This document shows, one piece after another, positions 32,661 to 43,690 of a DNA stretch of 64,000 nucleotides. Position 1 is the stretch's first letter; the number at the start of each line of letters is the position of its first letter. The notes under the pieces are model-generated. The model saw only the letters and a program-made list of their open reading frames with translations, ran no database searches and was not told the DNA's origin. This stretch comes from Schistocephalus solidus (lineage: Eukaryota; Platyhelminthes; Cestoda; Diphyllobothriidea; Diphyllobothriidae), in assembly GCA_017591395.1 (NCBI GenBank), contig WEDG01001037.1:26405-90404 (forward strand), in the 5' to 3' direction. Made by a program: the position numbers and the translations under genes.

Positions 32661-35405
32661 GGGTGCGAAGGCACTGAGCGGAAGATTCAGTTAATTGATT
32701 CAATAATTTGAACCAATTAATGTCTGTGGACTGATTGTTTCAGTGCAAAGACTCGATTAAATTCGGTCTTCTTGTTGCTCGAAAATTCAAACCGCGCGGC
32801 AACCGTTCAGTTCAGTGTTATGTGATATGTCAAAATTAAGTTGATGACCATTTAAATTTAAATTACGGTTTGTAGAAGGTCTACATAGAAAGATCCTTCC
32901 ATATACACATTTTCTGTAAAAATAAGTTTTCGGCAGCTTTTATACCTGAAAAAGGGATGCAATTCTATTTTAAATCGTTAATTTATCCTCAAGTAATTTC
33001 AAACAAAACTCACTTTTCCAAATAAGTGTCGGTTTTCGAATAAAAATACTGAATATTTTCAGTATAAATGTCCAAAATCCCTTTCGGAAACTAGAATGAT
33101 GTGATGCAATACTTATAAAACTGGACAACAGATATTGTGGATTTCACAGACGGTGATTAGTAATCGAAAACGGCCGTTTCCCAAAAGAAGATTTTATTTT
33201 GCCTAAAAGTTTTCATTTTAGCCATCCGAAAAAATTGTGCGTTTTAATTTCAAGCTTAAAGTACCAGTTGCTCATCGATAATGCCGGCTATGGTTTTGAT
33301 CTTAAGTACAGAACTCAATTCATAATAACTTGAAATAAGAAATATTTAAGAGAACTCTCATTTTTGTCGTTAAACTGATTTTCGCTAATTTTTTTATCAG
33401 ACTAGTCTAAAATAAAAAATATTGTTTTCAAGAATGCGTTTTGTTCACAACTTGGGCAATCATGAAAGCACAGCCAATAGTTTAAGAGTTTGAAGAAGAA
33501 ATACAATTGTCCTTCTTGTGAACAGTTCCAATGGACTGATAAGTAGAATACGCAAAACACTCGATGGTTCAGTAAAAAGCGTTTTTACGCAGACACAAAA
33601 CCCAAATTTATCCAGTTGTGGTTCAAAGAGATTTTTATAAATGCGATTTGGCAGGACCTAATTGTCAGCTCCATGGTTTTAATTAGTTTGCAATTTAGAG
33701 AATCTGTTTGTATGTAGTTGGGGAAACGTTTCACGACAGGGCTAGTATCACGTCGGTTCCTTTTACTCACTGTTGTTAGCTGTCAACTAGCCTTGACAAT
33801 GCCACGAAAATATGATAATTTTGCAGTTTTTTGGTTATATTAAATTGGTGTTACATTACTTTCTAGTCTAATTCACTGCTTTAAATCCAAAAGCGCACAT
33901 ATATCTAAAGACATCCTATCTTACTAACGAATAATATGCTGCATGTCACTGATGTCTGCACAGTTAGTGTAAATTGCTTATTTTCCTCTCTATTAATAAA
34001 AACGCAGCAATTCAGGTATTACAGAAAGTTGTTTCTTTTTTGCATCTTTTTCCTGGTCATGATAATTGAATGAATGAATCCCTCTAAAATCATTCATAGT
34101 ACTTCCTAACAAAATCAGAATTTTGTGGAAGCACAATAAGCGGGTCCCAGAAAAAATGAATAAACCCGAGAGCGTGTCTGACGGTTACCGTCGTAATAGG
34201 GGTTTTATGGGTGGGGCAGAATAACAACAAAAACAACAGTCAAAACGGTGAAGGTAATCGGAAAGTAAAAATTTATAAATAAACATGATGTTCAAATGAG
34301 GTGAAAATAACCCGCTCAACATGAAAATAAAAAAGTAGCATCCAATGAAAACGCATGTGTATAATTTACGGTCCCCATTGGTAGAAAATGAAGCAAACTG
34401 ATCAGATGAAATCGGAGCCAATAAGAATAAGGCAGCAAATGCGCGCTTTAATTGAAGGCATTAAAATTGAAGCTGACGAATGAGATCGCTAAGTAAGACA
34501 GCCAGAAGCAAGGCAAATGCACAAAAGGGAAGCGGAACAAGGGTAAGATTAGTAAAATGAATTAAATCACGTATGTTACATGTGCTGTAATAAGTATAAT
34601 AAGTAGAACTTTTTGTATAGGTAATCGACGGTAGTTTAGGTGTAAGTGGAATAAGAAAAACGAAAAATGAAGTATTATTACAAAAATTCGAAGTATTAAC
34701 CGACATTCAAATTCACGGATTTTCATATGCAATTTAATTGTTAAAAAAGTGGAAGTATAGTTAAGGAAAAAAGTTAACGTAATTTAAGGGTATAGATATT
34801 TGAAAGCGACACAAAAGTAGTAGTGGATTATGTGTCACATGGCTGGACAAATAGGAGAGTAATACAATGAAATAAAAAAAGATCAAAGAAAATGTGGCAC
34901 CGAAAATACAGAATAATTAGTTTAAATGCAAGGTGAATGTTAATTTTTTACCCCCAGGAAAAAAAGAAGGAGAGGTCTTCATATGAATAAGGCAATGGAA
35001 GAGGAAATTTTATTGAAAAAAAATAGACTTCAGCCGAATTGTCGACTACCTACAGAAAAGGAGACTGCTACCTATGCATATGTTGTGCGAATGCGGAAAC
35101 ATTATAACCCAGCAGGCCTCTGCAGAGCAGACAAACGGCTTCTTATTTAAATGTTCCTTTGCAGACGAAAGAAGTGCCTAAGAAAATGTATTATTTTCAA
35201 AGGTAGTAGGTTAACCGTGGGGAATATAACGAAAATTGTCTACCGGTACGTAGAAGGCGTGCGAGTCAAGAGCTGTGCCGCACTGGTAGGGGTGCATCGC
35301 AATTCTTCAATGCAGTTGTACGCAATTTGTCGCAATCAGTCAGCCAGTGCACTCCTAAGTGCCGTAGGCCAGGTAGGCGGCAGAGGTATAGAAGTGCAGG
35401 TGGAC
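32661..35405. other. no gene recognised
   Basis: AT-rich sequence with short frames only. I see no gene, RNA or repeat I can support. Confidence 0.45.
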
Positions 35406-35411
35406 GAGACA

Positions 35412-35517
35412 ATTACTACTACTGCTAATGCGTCCATGACTACTACTACTACTACTTCAACTAGTATTACTACTACGGCTACTACTTCTACTATTACTAC
35501 TACTACTACTACTACTG

Positions 35518-35567
<50 letters not shown>

Positions 35568-35835
35568 GCTACTGTACTACTGCTACTACTGCTACTGCTA
35601 TCTGCTAATGCTACTACCACTGCTACTAATACTACTACTGCTACTACTACTGCTACTACTACTAATGCTACTGCTAATACGGCTGCTATTAGCTTCTGCT
35701 ACTACAGTTACTATTGCTACTACTACCACTATTTTTACTATCACAGCTGCGTCTACTACTACTACCACGACTACTACTAATACTACAGATACTACAACTA
35801 CTAATACTAATATAACCATTAGTACTACTACCACT
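35412..35835. repeat. imperfect (ACT)n trinucleotide microsatellite
   Basis: About 420 bp of ACT/TAC-type triplets, purest at 35495-35580 and interrupted by GCT and AAT elsewhere. Because the period is three, long open frames appear in several frames on both strands (poly-Thr, poly-Leu, poly-Val/Ser). These are consequences of the repeat, not evidence of genes. Confidence 0.95.
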
Positions 35836-36480
35836 ATGCCAGACCCAGAGCGGGATTGGTGGAGAAAGAGCCCGATTGGGGTGAAACGCTTAATCTTAGT
35901 ACCTGCAGGCATCACTCTCTCCAACAACAGTCCACCTGATGAGAGTCGCATTAGGATTTCGGCGATGAAACGCGACTTCGCCGCTTTTGAACATGCACGT
36001 GGCGGAATGATGCGTGCACGATTCTCAGCACCAACAGCTAGATGCGCGAAAGCCTGTCATATTGCCAACGCTGTTGGCGTAGGTGGAACGTAAAATGAAG
36101 ATCTGGCAAAGTGCGGGTGCAGGAAGTTTCAACCCCTTCGACGTCAGCTGCCTGCGCTGCCGATACGCTAAATCTGACATATGCCACGACAGGAAACCGG
36201 GACCTGGAATTGTTGGAATGAGACAGACCTTCGGCGTAGCGCTTACTCTCTAAATTACCGCGGCGCGCTGGATTTCAAGCGCTGATTACGAGGATGGATG
36301 ACGAACCAATTTCCCAAACGTGACGTCCTATTGAGATAGCGCGCCGGGATCTCGCCGAAAGTGAGGATCAAAATGACGCTGCAAAACACATTGGAAAGAA
36401 ATCAGCCGAAGAAACGCGTCTACTTTCGCGCGATACCGGAGCAGCTACGCTGCGCTTTAACGCCTGGCTGGCGCTTTCGC
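35836..36480. other. GC-rich block of unknown origin
   Basis: Composition changes abruptly from AT-rich to clearly GC-rich sequence. It probably belongs to the same ancient element as 36490-37330, but I recognise no motif within it. Confidence 0.4.
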
Positions 36481-36489
36481 GCTCCAGGA

Positions 36490-37330
36490 TAACCGGTACT
36501 GGCGAGCAGATCCGTGAAGACTACGATCCAGCAATCTCTGAAACCAGCCAGCTGTCTCGCAGGCGCTAGCGCCAAAGAACTGACGCAACGATCACCAGCC
36601 GCTCTGGACCGACTCTCGCGTCGATGCCCGCCAGCCCTGAAAATGGGCGTCCGCGCTGTCAGCGCATCTTTCGCGCGCGAATCGAGCTCAGTCGTCTTCG
36701 TGGACGCAACGCGCAATAATCCAACAGTCCAGCTTTCACGTCAAATTCTTTCACCCATCCTTCCGCGAGGCTCTCAATTCTGGCGCAATCTCCATCCACC
36801 CGTCCATCGCCGTAGAGATCGTCTCAATACTCATCACCTGCTATGCTACTCACCACCACCCACGCCACTTCTACCACCCATATCTTTGATGCGGACTCCC
36901 TCCACTGTCCTCATTGCGACCGCACGATTCACCTCACGCATCATCCTGGTCGGTCACTTGCGAATACATCGTAAAAGAGACCGGTGAGCCAGTACCGGAA
37001 TCACCATCACACAGCAGAGATCGTCGCCTCCACTGCCCACTTTATCCTCGGCGCATTCACTCATGGCATGGGCCTATCTCGGTCGCATGCGCATCACGAC
37101 AGCGGGCATTTCACCGCTATGCCGACAACACGACTACCCCCATGCACACCCTCCTCGTCTGCCATTCTAAAACGCCACTGCCACCCCCACTACCACGAAT
37201 GACATCCCCCAGCTTCACCTGATTTTTTGCTGTCCCAACTGCGCCCGCAATTTACTCACGCATCGGCCTGGTCGGCACAGGCGAATCCATTGCACGGAGG
37301 CCGTTGAACAAGCTGCATGGGGCTCCGACA
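36490..37330 (+). pseudogene. decayed retroelement C-terminus with C2H2-type fingers
   Basis: A scattered series of coding-like blocks occurs on the + strand in several frames. First is a VKTTIQQSLKPAS region (about 36514), then a knuckle-like RCQRIFRARIEL (about 36651-36690). Three degenerate C2H2 finger modules follow: CPHCDR with RFTSRI-LVGHLRIHR (36906-36975), LHCPLYPRR with a GLSRSHAHH-like part (37025-37110), and CCPNCARN with LTHRPG-RIH (37220-37290). Fingers with RIGLVGHLRIH- or HRMGLFGHMRIH-type helices following such a block are familiar to me from predicted tapeworm retroelement proteins. That link is from memory. Frames change repeatedly, so it is a relic. Confidence 0.55.
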
Positions 37331-37364
37331 AACAGTTGACCTGCCCGCCTACACTGCCCTCAGT

Positions 37365-37412
37365 GTCAAATTGTCAGTCTTCAAAGCCCCGATTTTCTAG
37401 AGAAACCAACAT
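37365..37412 (+). repeat. left arm of an inverted repeat flanking a retroelement fragment
   Basis: The segment CAAATTGTCAG-CTTCAAAGCCCCGATTT-CTAGAGAAACC is nearly the reverse complement of 38555-38602. The pair brackets the 37413-37928 retrotransposon fragment plus about 600 bp of satellite-related sequence. Confidence 0.7.
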
Positions 37413-37928
37413 GAGTTGGCCAACATAGTGAACAAAGTTGAAAAAGAGCAGACAGTGAAAAACTCCCGGTGATATTTAGAGAAAAACCGTCGCCCTGCGT
37501 CCAACGGCGCATTTCGAGGTCACATGATGCTCCATTGCTGATTGCAGCGTCCGTTGAGGGATTTTAAAGGCTGAAATAGATGTCCAGATCATCCTCGGTC
37601 CATTGCGGTTCGAACCAGGATAACGTTCATACACCTCATGGACGACGGACGCCAGGTCCAGCTGATGCGAATCTCACGGTGTGTGTCACCAGCGTGTAAA
37701 TAAGTTAAGATCGAGACCTCGAGGACCCCAGCATGGGAATAATGGGAGAAATGCAAAGCCCTCGAACGGTGTAAAATAACGTAAACAAGGAAATGCCACT
37801 GAAATATAACTAGTAGTGTCATTAACACGCCTTACTTTCTTACGTCACACTGCAGCTTTCAGTTAGTAGTTGTCGCTCGCATTTCATATCGATCTAACTT
37901 TCGCTTAAAACCTCCAAGAGGAGTCCTT
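37413..37928 (-). mobile_element. 5'-truncated copy of the 27.9-32.2 kb retrotransposon
   Basis: Co-linear with 28030-28550: CCAACATAGTG, AAAGAGCAGACAGTG, CTCCATTGCTGATTGCAGCG, GAACGTTATCC-CTGG-type and GTGGAACTT-like blocks occur in the same order, ending at the CTTTCGCTTAAAACCTCC point. It keeps only the 3' UTR and the last part of the RT frame, as expected from incomplete reverse transcription. Small deletions distinguish it from the longer copy. Confidence 0.85.
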
Positions 37929-38079
37929 CACCGTCTGACGAAGTCAGAGATATGCCCCGGAAAGCTATGCCCCTCACTGCTTCCGCACATTTACAAATTT
38001 CATGGGCCTAATAGGGCACATGAGCCTCCATGACGCCTGCGGTAAACCACCGGAGGTCAAGCCATATCAGCGCGCACTA

Positions 38080-39890
38080 CCTACGAGAGTTCGACCGTCG
38101 TAGTATGACGATGTCCAACGTATGCTCCACGGAATGGTGATGTTGGGACAGTAACTTGCGCGTGATTTAATTTAAAGTGAAAGAAGACTTGTGCTGCATC
38201 AACCGCACTCTCTCCTCCTCCCCCACCTGAGCACGGTGTTATGACAGAGTTAAGAAGAACGGAGATGGGAGAGGGTGCACGTGGCTGGTGCGGGGGGAGC
38301 CGTCCTTTGGTAAACCACAAAACCTTGCTCGGATCCCGCGGAGTGGCAGTGCCATAAAGGCCACATTAAGAAGGAGCCATTACAGCCTTACTGTCAGTCC
38401 ACCAGTCAGCCACTCCACACAAAGCACACATTGGGCTGACCACGCGGTCCGAGTTATCGTTTCAGTTTGCAACCTTCCAAGCCACGGATTTTAGTGCACT
38501 AACTAGACTTATACAAAGAAAACACACACACCATCATGCCATACCGGAAAATATCAAGGTTTCTAGAAATCGGGGCTTTGAAGGCTGCCAATTTGACGCT
38601 TACACCAACTCAATTCGTCGGCTCAGTGTATTTGCTGAGTGTGTCGAATGGTTGACCAGTGGACCGGGAGTCTGGCGGCGATGGCTCCTTAATATCCCCT
38701 TGTGTAGTGAATCCTGGTGTGTGCGTTATGGCAACCAGGTCGTGCTGTGCTGAAGACGGGTATGCCGACCTGTCAGGCAATGCGGCCTCTTACACATCAG
38801 ACACCTGACCGGCTTGGACAATGGTCTGATTATGGAGGTGGGGGAGAGAGTGGTCAACAGGTCAGCGCATTTTCCTCACTATAAACAATCTGACGCGCTG
38901 GAATCTATCACGGTGCGATAAAGCCGTGGCTTGGAAGGTTGCCGACTGGCGGGAACACTTAAACCGCGCGGTCAGCTCAATGCATCTTTTTTATGGAGTG
39001 ACTGAGAGTCAAACTGCAATTGCTCCTTCTTAATTTGGCCTTTATGGCACTCCCTCTCTGTGGGATCCGAGCCAGGTGTGGTGTTACGCCCAGGGGTGGC
39101 TTCAGCCTCGCCTACCACCTGAGCCTTACCCCGCCTCCGGTCTTCTTGACTCTGTGATGACACTGGGTTCAGGTGTGGGAGGAGGAGACAGTACGGTAAT
39201 GATAAGCGGCTTGTGATGGAAAGGTCGCCAACTGACAGTTACAAACAGACCTCGCAGTAAGTCCAATGTGCATTGTATGGAAAAGCTGTCTGGTGGTCTC
39301 AGAGTCAGGCTGCAATGACTCCTTCTTAACGTGACCTCTGGCTATCTCACACATGTGAGATATAAGCCGTTCAATATTCTGTTGTATGAAATCCTGGTAC
39401 TCATTTTTAGAGCCATGTCATATACGTTGTACACGTAGAAGCTGCGCCCACTTCCGCATCAGACAACTGATCGGCTCGGGTAGTGGTCTGATTGTGGGGT
39501 GGGGGCAAGAGTGAATTCGATGGCTCAGCGCATTTTCCTCACTATAAACAAGCTGACGCGCTTGAACCTATCACGGTGAGCTAAAAGCCGTGACTTGGAT
39601 GGTTGCGATCTGACGGGATAACTCGATTCGATTAGGGAACCCAACATTTTGCTATCAGAAGAAGTTATCACACGCAGTCTGTGTTCCTTGGCCGACTCCA
39701 AGTGGAACTAGCACGCCACCTTCACATCCTGACAATGGTCACACGCATTCCACGTATTCGACTCACAGATAGGGCTCACAACGAATCCCTCCATACCACC
39801 TCCCCTCCCCTTTACGCTCCATCATCCTCAACAATCGGACTCCACCTTTGAGGGGCCGGAACAATGAGCATGAATAAACATCGCACTCTG
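38080..39890. repeat. diverged satellite flank with inverted monomers
   Basis: 38200-38490 contains a diverged + monomer (ACCGCACTCTCTCCTCCTCC, AGAAGGAGCCATTACAGCC, CCACCAGTCAGCCACTCC). 38980-39350 holds related blocks in the opposite orientation (GGTGGTCTCAGAGTCAGGCT, TCCTTCTTAACG). A separate direct repeat of about 130 bp occurs at 38797-38945 and 39455-39605 (CTCAGCGCATTTTCCTCACT). The right inverted-repeat arm, matching 37365-37412, is at 38555-38602. Confidence 0.7.
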
Positions 39891-39899
39891 CACACACGA

Positions 39900-42800
39900 T
39901 AGTTCGACCATCGATGTTGACTACGTCCATCGTACGCTCCACAGCAGGATGGTGCATGTACGGTGACTTGCGCGTTAAGAGGTAGCCATTGCAGACTTAC
40001 TCTCAGACCACCAGTCAGCCACTCCATACAACACACATTGGACTGACTGTGAGGTCTGAGTGTAATTATCAGTTGGCAACCTTCTAACCCACGGCGATTA
40101 TTGCTACCGCACTCTTTCCTCCTCCCCCTCCTGAGCGCAGTGCCATGAAAATGTCAATTATCAAAGTCTTGGGTTCCCTCATCCAACCGCCACGGCCTCA
40201 GCTGTTCCAAACACCCGTTTTCGTAGGTATTAAGAGTAGTGTGCTGGTACACGGTAGATAATTTGGAAGGCTTCATTTGGGTTGAACGACCCACATCTCA
40301 CATGCATTAACTTGGCCAGATTTCGCGTTAAGAAGGAGCCATCGCAGCCTGACCCTCAGACCACCAGTCAGCCACTCCACACAACACACATTGGACTGAC
40401 TGTGAGATCTGAGAGTAATTATCAGTTGGCAACCTTCTAGCCCACGGCGATTATTGCTACCGCACTCTTTCCTCCTCCCCCTCCTGAGCGCAGTGCCATG
40501 GAAATGTCAATTATCAAAGTCTTGGGTTCCCTCATCAAACCGCCACGGCCTCAGCTGTTGCAAACACCCGTTTTCGTAGGTATTAAGAGTAGTGTGCTGG
40601 TACACGGTAGATAATTTGGAAGGCTTCTTTTTGGGTTGAACGACCCACATCGCACATGCATTAACTTGGCCCAGATTTCGCGTTAAGAAGGAGCCATCGC
40701 AGCCTGACCCTCAGACCACCAGTCAGCCACTCACACAACACACATTGGACTGACTGTGAGATCTGAGAGTAATTATCAGTTGGCAACCTTCCAACCCACG
40801 GCGATTATTGCTACCGCACTCTTTCCTCCTCCCCCTCCTGAGGGCAGTGCCATGAAAATGTCAATTATCAAAGTCTTGGGTTCCCTCATCAAACCATCAC
40901 GGCCTCAGGTGTAGCAAACACCCGTTTTCCTAGGCCTTTAGAGTAGTGTGCTGGTACCCGGTAGATAATTTGGAAGGCTTCATTTGGGTTGAACGACGCA
41001 CATCTCACATGCATTACATCGCCAGATTTCGCGTTAAGAAGGAGCCATCGCAGCCTGACCCTCAGACCACCAGTCAGCCACTCCACACAACACATTGGAC
41101 TGACTGTGAGATCTGAGAGTAATTATCAGTTGGCAACCTTGTAGCCCACGGCGATTATTGCTACCGCACTCTTTCCTCCTCCCCCTCCTGAGCGCAGTGC
41201 CATGGAAATGTCAATTATCAAAGTCTTGGGTTCCCTCATCAAACCGCCACGGCCTCAGCTGTTGCAAACACCCGTTTTCGTAGGTATTAAAGAGTAGTGT
41301 GCTGGTACACGGTAGATAATTTGGAAGGCTTCTTTTTGGGTTGAACGACCCACATCGCACATGCATTAACTTGGCCCAGATTTCGCGTTAAGAAGGAGCC
41401 ATCGCAGCCCTGACCCTCAGACCACCAGTCAGCCACTCCACACAACACACATTGGACTGACTGTGAGATCTGAGAGTAATTATCAGTTGGCAACCTTCCA
41501 ACCCACGGTGATTATTGCTACCGCACTCTTTCCTCCTCCCCCTCCTGAGCGCAGTGCCATGGAAATGTCAATTATCAAAGTCTTGGGTTCCCTCATCAAA
41601 CCGCCACGGCCTCAGCTGTTGCAAACACCCGTTTTCGTAGGTATTAAGAGTAGTGTGCTGGTACACGGTAGATAATTTGGAAGGCTTCTTTTGGGTTGAA
41701 CGACCCACATCGCACATGCATTAACTTGGCCAGATTTCGCGTTAAGAAGGAGCCATCGCAGCCTGACCCTCAGACCACCAGTCAGCCACTCCACACAACA
41801 CACATTGGACTGACTGTGAGATCTGAGAGTAATTATCAGTTGGCAACCTTCCAACCCACGGCGATTATTGCTACCGCACTCTTTCCTCCTCCCCCTCCTG
41901 AGGGCAGTGCCATGAAAAATGTCAATTATCAAAGTCTTGGGTTCCCTCATCAAACCATCACGGCCTCAGGTGTAGCAAACACCCGTTTTCCTAGGCCTTT
42001 AGAGTAGTGTGCTGGTACCCGGTAGATAATTTGGAAGGCTTCATTTGGGTTGAACGACGCACATCTCACATGCATTACATCGCCAGATTTCGCGTTAAGA
42101 AGGAGCCATCGCAGCCTGACCCTCAGACCACCAGTCAGCCACTCCACACAACACACATTGGACTGACTGTGAGATCTGAGAGTAATTATCAGTTGGCAAC
42201 CTTGTAGCCCACGGCGATTATTGCTACCGCACTCTTTCCTCCTCCCCCTCCTGAGCGCAGTGCCATGGAAATGTCAATTATCAAAGTCTTGGGTTCCTCA
42301 TCAAACCGCCACGGCCTCAGCTGTTGCAAACACCCGTTTTTCGTAGGTATTAAGAGTAGTGTGCTGGTACACGGTAGATAATTTGGAAGGCTTCTTTTGG
42401 GTTGAACGACCCACATCGCACATGCATTAACTGGCCAGATTTCGCGTTAAGAAGGAGCCATCAGCAGCCTGACCCTCAGACCACCAGTCAGCCACTCCAC
42501 ACAACACACATTGGACTGACTGTGAGATCTGAGAGTAATTATCAGTTGGCAACCTTCCAACCCACGGCGATTATTGCTACCGCACTCTTTCCTCCTCCCC
42601 CTCCTGAGGGCAGTGCCATGAAAATGTCAATTATCAAAGTCTTGGGTTCCCTCATCAAACCATCACGGCCTCAGGTGTAGCAAACACCCGTTTTCCTAGG
42701 CCTTTAGAGTAGTGTGCTGGTACCCGGTAGATAATTTGGAAGGCTTCATTTGGGTTGAACGACGCACATCTCACATGCATTACATCGCCAGATTTCGCGT

Positions 42801-43690
42801 TAAGAAGGAGCCATCGCAGCCTGACCCTAAGACCACCAGTCCAGCCACTCCACACAACACACACATTGGACTGACTGTGAGATCTGAGAGTAATTATCAG
42901 TTGGCAGCCTTCTAGCCCACGGCGATTATTGCTACCGCACTCTTTCCTCCTCCCCCTCCTGAGCGCAGTGCCATGGAAATGTCAATTATCAAAGTCTTGG
43001 GTTCCCTCATCAAACCGCCATGGCCTCAGCTGTTGCAAACACCCGTTTTCGTAGGTATTAAGAGTAGTGTGCTGGTACACGGTAGATAATTTGGAAGGCT
43101 TCTTTTGGGTTGAACGACCCACATCGCACATGCATTAACTTGGCCAGATTTCGCGTTAAGAAGGAGCCATCGCAGCCTGACCCTCAGACCACCAGTCAGC
43201 CACTCCACACAACACACATTGGACTGACTGTGAGATCTGAGAGTAATTATCAGTTGGCAACCTTCCAACCCACGGCGATTATTGCTACCGCACTCTTTCC
43301 TCCTCCCCCTCCTGAGGGCAGTGCCATGAAAATGTCAATTATCAAAGTCTTGGGTTCCCTCATCAAACCATCACGGCCTCAGGTGTAGCAAACACCCGTT
43401 TTCCTAGGCCTTTAGAGTAGTGTGCTGGTACACGGTAGATAATTTGGAAGGCTTCATTTGGGTTGAACGACGCACATCTCACATGCATTACATCGCCAGA
43501 TTTCGCGTTAAGAAGGAGCCATCGCAGCCTGACCCTCAGACCACCAGTCAGCCACTCCACACAACACACATTTGACTGACTGTGAGGTCTAAGTTTAACT
43601 GTCAGTTGTCAACCTTCCAACCGCTTATCGCTACCGCACTCTGTCCTCCTCCCACACCTGAGCACAATGCAATGACAGAGTCAAGAAGAA
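39900..43690. repeat. satellite array, monomer about 353 bp, A/B higher-order structure
   Basis: The marker ACGG(C/T)GATTATTGC occurs at 40091, 40444, 40798, 41148, 41505, 41858, 42211, 42564, 42919 and 43272, with spacings of 350-357 bp. Two monomer types are visible. Type A has CCATGGAAATG, CCGCCACGGCCTCAGCTG and GTAGGTATTAAGAG. Type B has GGGCAGTGCCATGAAAATG, CCATCACGGCCTCAGGTG, CTAGGCCTTTAGAG and ACGACGCACATCTC. From 40444 the order is A B A A B A B A B. The unit at 40091 is mixed. The last monomer runs into a diverged end (about 43600-43690) resembling 38200-38250. Frames seen on both strands (about 66-113 codons) are repeat artefacts, since the period is not a multiple of three. Confidence 0.92.

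Noticed and set aside
35151..35780. 209-codon frame rich in Thr, and matching Val/Ser frames on the other strand
   Set aside because: They are produced by the ACT trinucleotide repeat. No non-repeat domain is present.
41612..43569. Many similar open frames on both strands in the satellite
   Set aside because: They recur with the 353-bp period, overlap on opposite strands and cannot continue across monomers because the period is not divisible by three. They are artefacts of the repeat.
39900..43690. CRISPR-like array
   Set aside because: The whole unit of about 353 bp repeats with no unique spacers, and the DNA is eukaryotic. It is a satellite.
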